Source: Siphonodentalium dalli (lineage: Eukaryota > Mollusca > Scaphopoda > Gadilida > Siphonodentaliidae). Taken from it: DNA of 64,000 nt. Below are positions 1 through 10,973 of the stretch, in pieces. The notes below the pieces were generated by a model that did not search any database, was not told where the DNA came from, and saw only the letters and a program-made list of their open reading frames with translations. The stretch's first letter is position 1. Every line of letters begins with the position of its first letter. The stretch is taken from assembly GCA_032622095.1 (NCBI GenBank), contig CP136061.1:9565287-9629286 (forward strand). The letters run 5' to 3'. Both the position numbers and the translations under genes were made by a program.

Positions 1-30
1 ACACATGAACTCACTTGATAACCCATAGAG

Positions 31-209
31 AGCCCCACATAGGCTGGAGCAGACGACACTCCATAGCGCATGCTTCCATCTGTGTGAGGCTCCCTGTGGG
101 AACTACATGTATAAGAAGAATATACACGGAGTTACACATATATACACCCATAGAGAGACCCACATAGACTGTGCAGACGACACTCCATCTCTGCGGGGCT
201 CCATGTGGG
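31..209. repeat. Short hairpin repeat, two copies
   Basis: Two copies (about 31-101 and 151-209) of a ~70-bp unit whose ends are imperfect inverted repeats: a left arm like CATAGAGAGCCCCACATAG and a right arm like GAGGCTCCCTGTGGG, around a core containing GCAGACGACACTCCAT. A third copy lies at about 2886-2964, and a related core (GCAGGCGACACTCAGCCAC) occurs near 10870. Probably a very small MITE-like hairpin. No coding content is visible in the first 460 bases. Confidence 0.6.
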
Positions 210-464
210 TTACTAACTAATTACCTAGTAGCTGCATTATTAGAGTGCTCGAGAAGATTAGCAGTTTCTTTGACGGGTGTCGGTAATTCAGAAGAGATAT
301 CTTGGACCAGCTTGTGGGCAGAGTTTGTGGTTGTGATGAATCCTGATGAGCCGCGGACTGGATGTCCCCCATCAGTGCTGCTGGATTGACGATTCAATAA
401 CGCCTTTATATTTGTCTGAAAGGTTAATGGATGCATGAGTAACCTCGTGGTGATCTGGGCAAAT

Positions 465-585
465 TGTGTCTGACATTTGCGGAATGAGTCCCCAGAGGGT
501 GAATTTAGTGACGCCACCCTGCATAGCGGGTTAGCATAACTAAATTCACCCTCTATGGACCTCATTCTGCTTAGGCCTCATCGTC
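465..585. mobile_element. Hairpin MITE, family m1, copy 1
   Basis: Imperfect palindrome: the left arm TGACATTTGCGGAATGAG plus CCCCAGAGGGTGAATTTAG is repeated inverted as CTAAATTCACCCTCTATGG plus CCTCATTCTGC. The family is seen again at 758-874 and 36577-36655, so it is dispersed. No coding capacity and no clear target-site duplication. Confidence 0.6.
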
Positions 586-757
586 TTGAAGTACCGGTAT
601 CTATAATCTAAAATTAAATATTGTTTTTAGTCACTTTTTCCCTTCTGTTCAGTTTTTATATCACCTAATTTGCAGAAGATAAATTGCTTAAGTGGATGAA
701 AGTCAGCAACTTCAAACTGGGGAACTTCAATCTGATCCTAGGTCTCCCCTAGCAGTT

Positions 758-874
758 GAGGCCAAAGCCGAATGAGGTCTGCAGAGGGTGAAGTTGGTTA
801 CACTAGCCCACCATGTGGGATAGCATCACTAAATTACCCCTCTGGGGACCTCATTCTGCAAATGTCAGACACAC
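758..874. mobile_element. Hairpin MITE, family m1, copy 2
   Basis: Same family as 465-585. The arms carry GAATGAGGTCTGCAGAGGG on the left, and CCTCTGGGGACCTCATTCTGC followed by AAATGTCAGACA on the right. The right terminus is better preserved here than in copy 1 and suggests a terminal sequence TGTCTGACATTTGCAGAATG. Confidence 0.55.
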
Positions 875-1046
875 TATTTCAAGGCTTGGATCTGGGACGT
901 ATTTAGGGCTCTATATAATTATATTCAATGATTTAATGTCGACATCGCCAGTGTGATTCTGACTCCAGATTAAAATATTTTTTAATGTCATATATCCTAT
1001 CACATTTTTGAGAATTTAACTTTTGCTGGGGTAAATTATACTAAAT

Positions 1047-1180
1047 TAGCTGGGGTACCCGGCATTGCTCGGGTGAAGAATGAGTCAATTTTTAAATTTG
1101 CTGGGGTAAAGGAGAGGACCCTGTTTGACTGATTGAGATTTTTACTTTTACTGGGGTACCTGGTATTGCTCAGGTGAAGA
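1047..1180 (+). mobile_element. 5'-end-like motif of HINE family F6, in duplicate
   Basis: The palindromic motif GGTACCCGGCATTGCTCGGG at about 1053-1072 recurs diverged at about 1155-1174 (GGTACCTGGTATTGCTCAGG). The same motif (TTACCTGGCGTTGCCCAGGT) starts the element at 56176, where a tandem repeat tract follows. Here a diverged tandem tract (2226-2830) follows after an intervening hAT-like element. These may be two pieces of one old element; that link is inference. Confidence 0.4.
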
Positions 1181-1245
1181 CTGTGTAACTTATTAGTACG
1201 TCTTCAAGTTATTTAAATTAATTATTAGTCACCTGATGTAAACAT

Positions 1246-2213
1246 TAGGGTTGCCTATGAGTTTTCAGAATCGACTAATCGACCGTTAATCAACGGTTAG
1301 TCGATTAATCATTAATATATATGCGCCCTATATTACATCCAGGTAAACGAAATGTCGATGACTGCTTTACATCCATTTTGAAGACAGCTATAAACTCTCA
1401 GTGCCCCGTGTTTTATTTCGTACACAACAAGGAATACTCATAGTTTCATTCGGCCCGATGTAGTTATAAACATGCCCTAACTATTAAATACTGCCCATAA
1501 TTGTTTCTGCAAACAACACACACGAAGTGACAGTAACTGTGCAAAATTGCATGAAGTAAAGCTAATCTTGGTCGCGACTCGCAAGCTGCCTATCTGTATT
1601 TCGGCAGATCACGTGCTTAATAAGGACATAGGTAGACAGTGGCATATATTTGAGCTTTTGTGGGGGGACACTGGGGTGATGGGGATGCAGTCGTAATTAG
1701 GGCCGTGTATAACCTGGACATTTTCAATAAAGAATTTCAAGAAATAATAAAGCAAATTAATAGGTTATATATGTAACCGGCAACCGTTTCGGAATATGTA
1801 TATAGCACCAAATGAGAATACATGTAATTGTAAATATTAGCAGCCTTCCCAGGTCACCATGGCCTAACACCGTGACACTGACAGATATTTCCACCAATAG
1901 CTGATCAGATTCGCCCATGACTCCGTGAAATGTCAGCAACGATATAAAAGAGAAAGCCGCCAGCCAGCCATGTACTGTGAGAACATGTCGTACACATAGT
2001 TCTTTGAAGATGACCGCCAAACATCGGAATTGTGCAGCATACACGGTAAACTGTTACTTCCAGACATAGCATTGGTGTATAGTACTGCTTACATACACAA
2101 GTTACACAGCCATGCACACATCCCCTTGGGCGATTAGTCAACAAAAGTAAATAACCGTCGACTACCGCACCTGTCGAAGGTTAGTCAATTAATCAAATAA
2201 TCATGCAAGCCTA
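1246..2213. mobile_element. Possible non-autonomous hAT-like element
   Basis: The left end TAGGGTTGCC and the right end (reverse complement TAGGCTTGCA) are similar. Just inside both ends are matching tracts of the form GATTAATCGACTAA / GATTAATTGACTAA, typical of subterminal repeats in hAT MITEs. The interior of ~970 bp has no convincing coding sequence; its short open frames show no family motifs. No 8-bp target duplication could be matched at the ends (GTAAACAT versus ATACAATT), so the call stays tentative. Confidence 0.35.
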
Positions 2214-2225
2214 ATACAATTCACC

Positions 2226-2830
2226 TTTCAGATAAAGTTACCTCTATATGTAAAGTTGACAACAAACGCTCTTTATTGTTAATTATTAGAGCCTCTTCAA
2301 AACCTATCCCATGACTCTCCCCATATCAAATTACATCTGAGTGAAATTTTCTTTTGAGCTGATAATAAACGCTCTTCATTGATCATCTATGTTAATATAA
2401 TTTATTAGCCACCCTTTAAGTCATTTGAAGTCAAAGGCACCTATCCCATGAGATTTCCTTGGTCAGGTTAACACTGCATACCATTTTTCAACATATCGTG
2501 TAAGCTGATAAGGAACACTCTTTATTGCTCATATATGATTAATATAACTTTTAAGTTCCCCTTTAGAGTCAATGGCCCCTATCTAATGGAACTCACCGGG
2601 TCAATTTACCCCTGTATAGCAGTTTCCAGTGACCAGGGTTCAACTGTTTTGGGAATATGATTAACTATGAATAAATTTTCAATGACCAGATTTCAACCAT
2701 TTTGGGTACATAATAAATTAGTACGCTTTTAAGACATCTGATGTCAACAGCACCTACCCCATGACACTCACCAGGTCAATCAACCTCTGTGTAAAAACGT
2801 TCAGCTCCGAAGGTCCAGCTGTTTGGTCGC
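2226..2830. repeat. Diverged tandem repeat, ~146-bp unit
   Basis: About four diverged units. The phrase GCTGATAA-AACGCTCTTCATTG (with variants) recurs near 2260, 2357 and 2503, and ATGAGACTCACC-GGTCAA-type phrases recur near 2305, 2450, 2590 and 2760. The period is about 146 bp. Unit length and texture match the internal arrays of the HINE-like elements elsewhere in the window. Confidence 0.5.
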
Positions 2831-2885
2831 CCATAACCTGAGGCAGATAAACAAACAAAATAGAGTGTTATTTTAGATAAATTGA

Positions 2886-2964
2886 CCCAGAGAGAGCCCC
2901 ACAGACTGGGGCAAACAACACTCCATATTGCATGCTTCCATCTGTTTGAGGCTCTCTGTGGTTA
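2886..2964. repeat. Short hairpin repeat, third copy
   Basis: Third copy of the unit at 31-209: AGAGAGCCCCACAGACTGG at the left, GAGGCTCTCTGTGG at the right, with the same GCAAACAACACTCCAT core and CATGCTTCCATCTG segment. Confidence 0.6.
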
Positions 2965-3020
2965 AACTGACCAGTAATTTATTGTAGTAATCCTTTTGAT
3001 CATCCATGAGAGATATATAG

Positions 3021-3162
3021 AATACACTCATAGTAGCCGAGAATACCAAATTTTCATCACGAGTGGAATTGTGGTTTTAACCACGAGCCTTTTGGCGAGT
3101 GGTTAAAACCACAATACCACGAGTGGTGAAAATTTTGTACTCTCGGGTACTATGCGTGTATT
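3021..3162. mobile_element. Palindromic hairpin MITE (~140 bp)
   Basis: Near-complete palindrome. The left arm (AATACACTCATAGTAGCCGAG, then CACGAGTGG and GTGGTTTTAACCACGAGCC) is mirrored by GGCGAGTGGTTAAAACCAC, CACGAGTGGTGAAAATTTT and CTCGGGTACTATGCGTGTA. The loop is only a few bases (TTTT). Non-coding. Confidence 0.7.
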
Positions 3163-4261
3163 TTATTTATGCCATAATTATTATTTTTTAAAGTTTGTTT
3201 GCGAATTCAACTACCCCGCTGTTTACTTTGAATGTGTATCCTCACCCAGAGACACAAACACGACGCTATAAGGAATGTGCGTCACGAGTAGTGATGCTTA
3301 CATTAACGCCATCCTATTTCTGAGCGATCAGTCACTTGGAATTATCATTCATATGTTTCCTAGTTAGTATAGCACAAGCAAGCTACATTTGATTGAAATT
3401 CATGAAATTTTCCTCATATCTAATTGATATCATGACAACTTCCAATTTCAAATGAATGTGACATAAGAACTATTTTGCTAACTACGATGTAGTTCTACAA
3501 TGGGTATATACGTGTAACACATGAAATTACGTTTGGAAATTTACACCCACAGTAGAAATTTATACCCACAGTAGGAAGCTGTATACACACAGTAGGGTGT
3601 AAAGATGAAATTTACAAAATAGGTGTTATACACACACTAGAACAGGCAATTATGGTATAAAACTCTATTTACTTAGATATCCACATACCAGGGAAAATAA
3701 CTCTAGCAAGATTGAAATTCACCGGGCAAATAACTCTATTTATAGATTATAGCAGAAACAGCTTTTTATTGCACGGAATTTATAACATACTGTTGTATAC
3801 CGTATTTCTTAGATATACGCCCGGACAGACAGCTTGATGGACAATCTAGTACCCCACCCCCTCCCCAATATTGAATTATGAAATTGTGACATATGTCTAC
3901 AAATCTACAAGTGAGGATATATAATTTAAAGTGACGTGAAATACTCCAGTTGGGTGATCAATTAGAAATGGAGAATAATCTTACTTATTTTTATGAATAT
4001 TAATCCAAATTTACAACACACACCGTCAGTCTTATATATTTATTAAATGCAATGAATATCGATGGCGAAATCATTTTCGTTAGTTTACCGCCGATTGTTG
4101 CGTCCCAAATCGAGATGTAAATAGTTACAATTGAGCGTAGTTCAGACCGTGTTTTCTATGGAGTTGAATGGTTAATTTCTTTGAGCTGTTGGGGGATGTT
4201 AGTAGTATGCTAATATATCAGTTTGACACACCCGAACAAGTCCATAATATGTCAATCCACA
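3163..4261. other. Intergenic, no gene seen
   Basis: AT-rich sequence without a supported coding region. The only structure is a short repeat at about 3538-3605, where TACACCCACAGTAG-like phrases occur three to four times with a ~24-bp spacing. Confidence 0.6.
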
Positions 4262-4354
4262 GAATACTATAAACCATTTATTAACTACTAACTGAATAAA
4301 GGCTCCTGAAGGGAGCCTGTTCCGGCTAATAGTTAATAAATGGTTTTATAGTAT
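4262..4354. repeat. Hairpin with nested inner hairpin
   Basis: The arm GAATACTATAAACCATTTAT plus TAACTAC (4262-4288) is mirrored by TAGTTAATAAATGG plus TTTTATAGTATTC (about 4330-4355). Inside lies a second stem, GGCTCC-TGAA-GGGAGCC (4301-4317). The right arm is also the first unit of the tandem array that follows, so the array probably grew from one hairpin arm. Confidence 0.75.
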
Positions 4355-4705
4355 TCCGCGACTAAATGTGTGACAACCAATATAGTATTATGTGGCTAAA
4401 TGTGTGACAACCAATGGTTTTATAGAATTCTGTGGCTAAATGTGTGACAACCAAACCAATGGTTTTATAGTATTCCGTGGCTAAATGTGTGACAACCAAT
4501 GGTTTTATAGTATTCTGTGGCTAAATGTGTGATAACCAATGGTATTATAGTATTCCGTGTCTAAATGTATGACATCCAATGGTTTTATAGTATTCCGTGG
4601 CTAAATGTATGACAACCAATATGTTTTAGTATTCAATGTCTCAATGTATGACAACCAATGGTTTTATAGTATTCAGTGGATAAATGTGTGACAACTAATG
4701 GCCTC
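4341..4705. repeat. Minisatellite, ~43-bp unit, about 8-9 copies
   Basis: The unit reads roughly CCAATGGTTTTATAGTATTC followed by CGTGGCTAAATGTGTGACAA. Copies differ by point changes (CGTGG/TGTGG/CAGTGG, TGTGTGAC/TGTATGAC) and small indels such as an added CCAAA near 4454. No open reading frame crosses it. Confidence 0.85.
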
Positions 4706-5238
4706 TTTGTGCGTTAGCAGCCTGTGGCCCATGTGTATGCTTCGAGCACATGATAAACAGATCCTATTCTTTTATATATTGAGATAATATTTATTATTCT
4801 ACTTCAATATATCCTCATGCAGATAGGTTCATATTGAACCTAAATATTGACATTGGTTCATATTGGACTCATTTGATTCTGGAATAAGCCCATAGTTCAA
4901 GCCTTGCGAATATCTACGAGTCGTCTTGGTTGCACATACTAGCAATCACAGGACTAGGAAAGGAAACTGTCTGACTGGGTCGGAATTCAAGGATCTGAAA
5001 AAAATACGGAAAATGTAGCATAATTAGGGAAACAAACTCACAGCATGCTCAAGATAGATGCTTACAAACGGCCTGATTGGATAAAATTCCTCATTTCTCA
5101 ATAAATCTGACCATACTTCCATAAAAATCACAAAATCATCTCATTTTCCGGGGCTGAACAATGAGTACTGACGGTACATGGCCCATAGCAGGCACAAGTG
5201 ACATAAATTGAATTTACCCTGATATAAATATAATTTAC

Positions 5239-5497
5239 CTTTTGGGAGACGACTGATAACTTGGTAAATCGACAATCATGTCCAATTGTGAACTATCAAC
5301 TGTTTTCTCAAAAGCTAAATTATTGACAGCTGCCATCAAGTCACCCTGTGACATATCAACATAGTCTGGTTCATCTAGAACCGTCGAGTTTAGCGGGAGT
5401 GCGCCTCGATGTCGGATATCTTTGAGAGTTGTTCCGGCACTGAAGCCTCTGATCACACCTTTCGCAGACATTCTCCTCGGACTCGTCTGCAGCGACA
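5239..5497 (-). pseudogene. Exon B of an unrecognised minus-strand gene
   Basis: On the minus strand an acceptor (CCCATAATTCAG at 5509-5498) is followed by a 259-nt open exon ending at a good donor (AAAAG|GTAAAT, donor GT at 5238-5237). Its entry phase (two bases completing a codon) fits the exit phase of the exon at 6876-8295, where one base is left over. The encoded ~85 residues begin with SLQTSPRRMSAKGVIRGF and end DLPSYQSSPKR; they are polar and partly acidic and no domain is recognised. The exon itself has no stop. It is labelled a pseudogene only because its partner exon carries stops. The exit phase leaves two bases, so at least one more exon is expected beyond 5238; I could not find it. 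Confidence 0.55.
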
Positions 5498-5712
5498 CTG
5501 AATTATGGGAATGTTTCCCAGGATAAAACAGCATTGTGTTTATTCCGATTGAACAAGTGTCAACGCCATGCTGCATCTCCGATGAATTCCGAGAATTACT
5601 CGCATTAGAATTGAATTATAATTGCGAGAATTGTCAGGTTGAGATACTAAGAGGTGGTGTATCTGAGACTGTAGTTTTTTTAACTGCATATGTTTTTTAA
5701 CTGCATATGTAG

Positions 5713-5886
5713 CTGATAAATCTCCGGGGGAACCGGATTCCAGTTAATGTTCGCGCTATCCAACGAGACAGCACCTAAAACAAGACACACAATGACTGTA
5801 CTGATAAATCTCCGGGGGAACCTGATTCCAGTTACTGTTCGTGCTATCCAACGAGACATCGACGAGATTCATAATGATTGTACTGC
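5713..5886. repeat. Tandem duplication, 88-bp unit, two copies
   Basis: Copies start at 5713 and 5801 with CTGATAAATCTCCGGGGGAAC and share CTATCCAACGAGACA further in. They differ by a few substitutions and a short indel. The tract lies in the region upstream of exon B on the minus strand, within the presumed intron. Confidence 0.75.
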
Positions 5887-6875
5887 TGTACATTGGACCA
5901 AAGAACATTAAATGTCTGGTTGGGGTTCCATGTCAGAAAAGAGTCGATAGGCAGGCTTAAAATTTAATTTTTTGGTTGAGTTTTCCAAAACACCTATGGT
6001 TTGGAGTGGTCGATTTGTGGGCGTGTGGGCTTCAGGCATCTACAAATGGTGTTAGCGCAATAACATGAACAAATATCAATTGAATTCTTTTGTATTCAGT
6101 ATATGAGACTTGATCAACAATTTCATGATCGAGTTCGGAAACTGGCCATGCAGGTCGGTGTATTGTGGGTGGACAAATTATTATCTGTATTGTTGATATT
6201 TGGTGTATGATACTTGCTCAACAAGGCCTTTATTGAGTTCGAAAACTGGCCAGGTTATGGGTGGAGTTATGGAACTTAATTAGTTAATTTTCGTGATCTT
6301 TGAGCACAATAACTCGAACAAATATGCTAAATATGTTAATTTGTTATGAATTTTTATCACGATAGCACAATAACTTTGGCGAAGCATTTCGACCCAACAT
6401 CTCTGATTCTTGTTTTAATATATTTGTTTTATTTTGACACGTTGATTATTCTTATAGGTTTCATCTCTTATATTTTATCTGCAAGATTGAGCTAAGATTA
6501 AATTTGTTTGTCTTAGTAAAACTGTATATATTAAAACCTATAAACTGTAGTAAACTCAGCGCTTTAACTGAGAAATCAATGCATTCTGTGACATTGGAAA
6601 TGTTTAATTTAATAGAAAAGATTTTCTTGAATGCAATGAACAAACTGTAAGGTATTTTTCTCTGGACTAGAGGGAGTATACAGTCTCTATATTTATTACA
6701 TACCCAAACACAAACGCAAGTGATATTACTGTGTCAGCTTTTCTAATCAACATTTATTGTTTTGCAATGGTTTTAATATCAAAAACTCCTGAAATTCTTT
6801 TTACATTGTCATCAGAGATGTTATATAATGCCCTGCTGATCTAGCACATACGATTCACTGATGTTATATACTAAC

Positions 6876-8295
6876 CTGCTGAACTGGCAGTCAGATTCAT
6901 CACAGATGATTCAGAGATGTTAGCGTCCAATATATTAGGACTGGGAGTCTGTCGCTCAGGGGTCACGCTCAGCCCACTATCCTCACTCGACCTTGACCTA
7001 TTATCCTGTATGTCAGGGCCATCAAACCGCTCGGAGGGCTCCTCAGATATATAGGAAAGCCCGGGTTTCTGTGTCGCATATGTCGGAACTGGAAACATCT
7101 GTCCCACATTAGGTTGAGTAAGAGTTGGTTGATGTCCTGGTTGAGTGGCAGTTCGAGTTGAAGGATGTGGCAACAGTTGTTGCTGGATTTGGGTTTGACG
7201 AGTCACAATAGCTTAACTCATGGGTTGAATCTTTGGTTGAGTCATCGGTTGATGCATCATTTGCTGTGGATATCCATGCTGAATCAGGTTTTGCTGCGAT
7301 GTTGATGGTTGAGATGTGAATTTAGGTACTTGTAGTGAGATTGCTTGAGGTACAGGTGCGTTCTGGGAAGGAACACCTCATGGTAATCCTTGAGTTTGCT
7401 GGTACAGGTTCATGGGATATGAAGCTTGTGGCGTCGGTGCATTCTGGGAAGGAACACCTCGTGGATATCCTTGAGTTTGCTGGTACAGATTCATGGGATA
7501 TGAAGCTTGTGGCGTCGGTGGAGGATGCATTCTAGGTTGAGCTGAAACAGACTGCGGAGCTGGGGCATGAGAAGGAACTGAATTGGAATAAATGTTCTGA
7601 GTAACATAGTTCAGCTGAGATCCAGTCGATCTTTGTGAACCGATCGGCTGATTTATCACAGAGGTTCAAAGATTTATCAGAGGCACGGACATAGAAGAGT
7701 CAATCATTTGTGAAGCTCCGCTAATTATCTGATTTTGTTGAGCAGCCATACCCATCTGTTGTGGGGCCACACCCATATGATGGCCAGCCACCCTCATAGG
7801 GTGATTCTGCTGTGAAACCACGCCCTTATGTTGATTCGACATGCCCATAGGAATATTCTGTTTTTAGATTGACATAGTCCGATGATTATTATTTTGATTA
7901 TAGCCATTTGGCACACAGTTTTACTGCATTAACGGAACAATCTGTCTGTGAACATTTGTTGAAGATGGCTTCTGGCTATTAGCCAGATATCCTTGAGAAG
8001 ACACTGTATTCACATTATTATACGGATACTGTGGATACCCCTGGGAACCCGTCATTCCATGTTGGGGCTGAGAACCAGTCATTCCAGGTTGCGGCGGCCT
8101 CTTATTCTGATGCTGTGCAGAGATTCTAGTGGGTGGGTTTGTAAAACTTGGTTGCACAAATCCACCGCCATTCATTGGTTTCGGAGCAGAGTTCTGAGCT
8201 GATGGGCCAGATTTTTTTGGACTCTTTTGAGGACTTGGGTTCGTGTCGTTCATTATCAGTGAGACATCAGGAACTATTGGCTGGATTCTGGTAAA
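6876..8295 (-). pseudogene. Gln/Pro/Met-rich exon A with five in-frame stops
   Basis: A 1420-nt minus-strand segment bounded by an acceptor (CTTCTGATTACAG|TTTACC, exon starts 8295) and a donor (AGCAG|GTTAGT, exon ends 6876). One frame runs the full length with no indel. It encodes a low-complexity protein rich in Q, P, M, S and N (for example HHMGVAPQQMGMAAQQNQ), a basic start (PQKSPKKSGPS) and an acidic, Ser-rich end. Two tandem 24-residue units contain PQASYPMNLYQQTQG. The frame is broken by TAA at 7921-7923, TAA 7864-7866, TGA 7666-7668, TGA 7378-7380 and TAA 7213-7215. Each is one C-to-T step from a Gln or Arg codon; at 7378 the neighbouring repeat unit keeps Arg. The composition resembles intrinsically disordered transcription-coactivator tails, but I do not recognise the gene. 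It is either a decaying gene with transition-only damage, or sequence errors or editing. Confidence 0.6.
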
Positions 8296-9678
8296 CTGTA
8301 ATCAGAAGGTTAACATTAATTAATTAATTAAAGATGTATTCAGGGTTCCAGACCAATTACGAAACATATTTTACTCTTTATTGTGGTCGTTGGGGCACAG
8401 TGCGAACAGCGAAGCAGTTTTCCCCAAATGTGTCCCGCAACGCTAAAGCAGTATCCAATAACATACACCCACTATATCCATTTCTTTTTGATGATTTATT
8501 CCCATAACAAATCTGAATATATTCTCATTTATTTTCACAAAATCTGCCGAGAATTTGAGACGCACTGACTTACATTATTGTCAAGGCAAATATTGTTAGG
8601 CCAATACATTCTCTTATATATACAAGGCGCCCTATGACAGGGTTTCTGCTAGGGGTAGGGGGGATGGAGCTGGTAGCTGCTAAGGGAAAATCCAGTAAAT
8701 AATTTCATTGTAGGAACCCAGATTTATCTACACGTGCTTTCGACATATGGGTCTATAATCTAGAAGTTAAAGATATTGTAATTGGCAGATCGTTTTACCT
8801 CCTACATATATTTTCTACCAATGTTGTCAAGCTATCAAATCCTCTAACTTCACAAGAAATATAAATTTATTGTAATCATAAAAAAAAATACAATGGAGTC
8901 CAGTCCTCTCCATGAGGAAATCACAGGAGAGCAGTGGGGAGCTCCCCTTAAAATCAGGCCAGGCCAGTGACGAGCAGCTCACCTTAAAACTGTTGAGGTG
9001 AGCAATTTCTTCAAATATTAAATATCTGAATAGGCTTGTCAATTCGTTAGCATTGATTGAAGACATGGTCAGAATTAAAACTATAACTAGTTGTTTTGAA
9101 TAATCATAACCATAATGGTTATATTATGAATTTGTCTTTAGGGAAACACAACTATAGGACTTTGTATATGTATGAGCAAGATGAGCAACTTTGTACTAAA
9201 AACATTTCTCAAACATATTATTTTATTACACGCAGGAGGTCTCTACATAACTGGTATTTTGGTCGGGCTGTATATCTAATTATCTTGGATATGAGGGGGT
9301 AGGTTCAGGGGCCTATACAATGGATTGGTGGTGTGCATGCTATATATTAGTCAGAGTTTTCTCCACATTACCATCTAGGTGTTGACCAGAAGACAAATAC
9401 TTCATTCAATGAAGGGGAATATTTTGCCACTCCAGCAGTGATGAATGTTTTCTGCTTAAGTTAATGATATCTTTAAGTTACTTACATGTTTAATGATAGA
9501 CATAAGATTGATAACTTGTATATATTTTAGTCTTAAATTAGAAATCATTGTAAAATGTATTAATACAAGTTAATACAATAATCAGTGGAAATCTGCATTA
9601 CCCATGTTGTTGACATGTCCTCTGGTCCACACCTAGATGGCAAGGAGGGAAAAAACTGGCTAGTTATATAGTCTGTAC
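8296..9678. other. Intergenic or intronic, no gene seen
   Basis: No coding region supported. TTCTCTTATATATACAAGGC near 8610 resembles one arm of the hairpin at 40646-40703. GTGAGCAATTTCTTC-type sequence near 8930-9010 loosely resembles (inverted) GCTCGCC-rich sequence near 10105-10200. These might be ends of an old element enclosing the candidate exon at 9679-9899, but the match is weak. Confidence 0.4.
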
Positions 9679-9899
9679 CAACAACATAACTTAGCATGTC
9701 ATGTTGTGCCTTGCCTTTACAACTTGGATGCCTCTTTATTGCGTCTGAGTTTTGGGTACAAATATGGCAATGAATAAAAGTCACGTAGGCCCGTTGGTTT
9801 CTATGCTCGTACACCTCTTTAATCGTGAAATTCTGTGTTAAATCGTCGTCCCATTTGAGATAGGTGGACAACTCGACGCGATGTCCTTTGGTCGACATT
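9679..9899 (-). CDS. Candidate first exon, zinc-finger-like protein
   Basis: The minus-strand ATG at 9899 opens a frame starting MSTKGHRVELSTYLKWDDD and continuing through FIHCHICTQNSDAIKRH and PSCKGKAQHDM. The C-x2-C ... H ... C ... H spacing could bind a metal, but I do not recognise the family. The codons look protein-like and the sequence upstream of the ATG (9900-10170) is much richer in CpG than its surroundings, as expected for a promoter. A usable donor (TTG|GTACAG) would end the exon at 9679; the frame itself continues to a stop near 9560. It lies on the same strand and upstream of exons 6876-8295 and 5239-5497, so they could form one gene. With this donor the phase does not fit the 8295 acceptor directly, so an extra exon or another donor would be needed. 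Confidence 0.35.
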
Positions 9900-10170
9900 G
9901 TGAAACATGTGCACGAATATCGGCAAGCCAATTAGTACCGAAAAGCATGGCACTTTTACGACAATACCAGGTGCCGAAAAGCGACACAGCCCCCGGCGTT
10001 GTCGTAATCGAGATCAAGAATTACAACTGTATTTACGTAAATTAATCGTAACCTGCTGGGACAGAACGTATGTTCCCTGGCTGGGATTTAGCTATGATTT
10101 CAACGTACTTTCGAAGGCGAGCAATGAGGAGCTCGCCATAAAAACAAGTTAGGCGAGAACGAGGCGCGCG
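9900..10170 (-). promoter_or_regulatory. CpG-rich candidate promoter
   Basis: A locally CpG-dense segment (many CG steps, for example AGGCGAGAACGAGGCGCGCG near 10151-10170) directly upstream of the candidate minus-strand start at 9899. No TATA box is evident. The support is only base composition and position. Confidence 0.25.
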
Positions 10171-10973
10171 CGAGTAATTGCTCTCCACTCACGGAGAGCA
10201 CTGATGGAGTCTATAAATAAATAATCCGTAGACATATATGTAGCCATTTAAACGACCAGAACTTATTTACGGATGTGTGACAACAAGAAATTTCAGAATA
10301 ACAGTTGCAAAGACCGTGAATAATTCCTTCATTTTAACACACCAGTAACCCATCCTGATATCTGAATTCAAACTTAAATTGTGGTAGAACCTGTGCAAAA
10401 TATAAAGTGGAAAGTATTTTGCGACATAAAACATACAGACAATCGCCAAAGTTGTTCATAACCTAACTGCAACGCAACTAGCTCAACTACAAAGGGATGT
10501 ATTCTAGTGATGCCACCACCATGTTGGTTCTGGTATGCACTTTCGTTCAGCGTCTGTATTCTTGCAATGATATCAAATAACGGTGTCCTCTAAAATTCCT
10601 TATTGATATCCCAACAAGATGGAAGAAGTTTTATACACTATACTTTTATACACATATGTATATATATATGTCCTGGGCCCTGGAGTATGGTAGCAGGGGA
10701 AATCTGGGCTGGGGGAAATGGGACCCAAAAAATTTAAATCAACTGGCAGTTCAACTTGGCTAGGAGAATGGGGCCATTGAGGGGGTTCGAAGCGGGTATA
10801 GCAAAATTTCAGGAAGCTCCAATCATGGAAGTGTTGAGCTACCCTTATGGAGCCTCTCACAGATGTGAGCAGGCGACACTCAGCCACATCTATGGGGCTC
10901 ACTTCAGGAAGTGACTCACCTGTGCCTTCTGAGGAATGGGAGTGCATCTTTGAATCATGTCCTGAATTGTTAG
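10171..10973. other. Intergenic, no gene seen
   Basis: AT-rich, without a convincing coding region or repeat apart from a short TA-rich tract near 10640-10668 and a fragment near 10845-10900 that resembles the short hairpin repeat at 31-209. Confidence 0.5.

Noticed and set aside
7335-7535. Plus-strand frame of 66 codons
   Set aside because: It is antisense to the repeated part of the Gln-rich exon; the periodicity comes from the tandem unit on the other strand.
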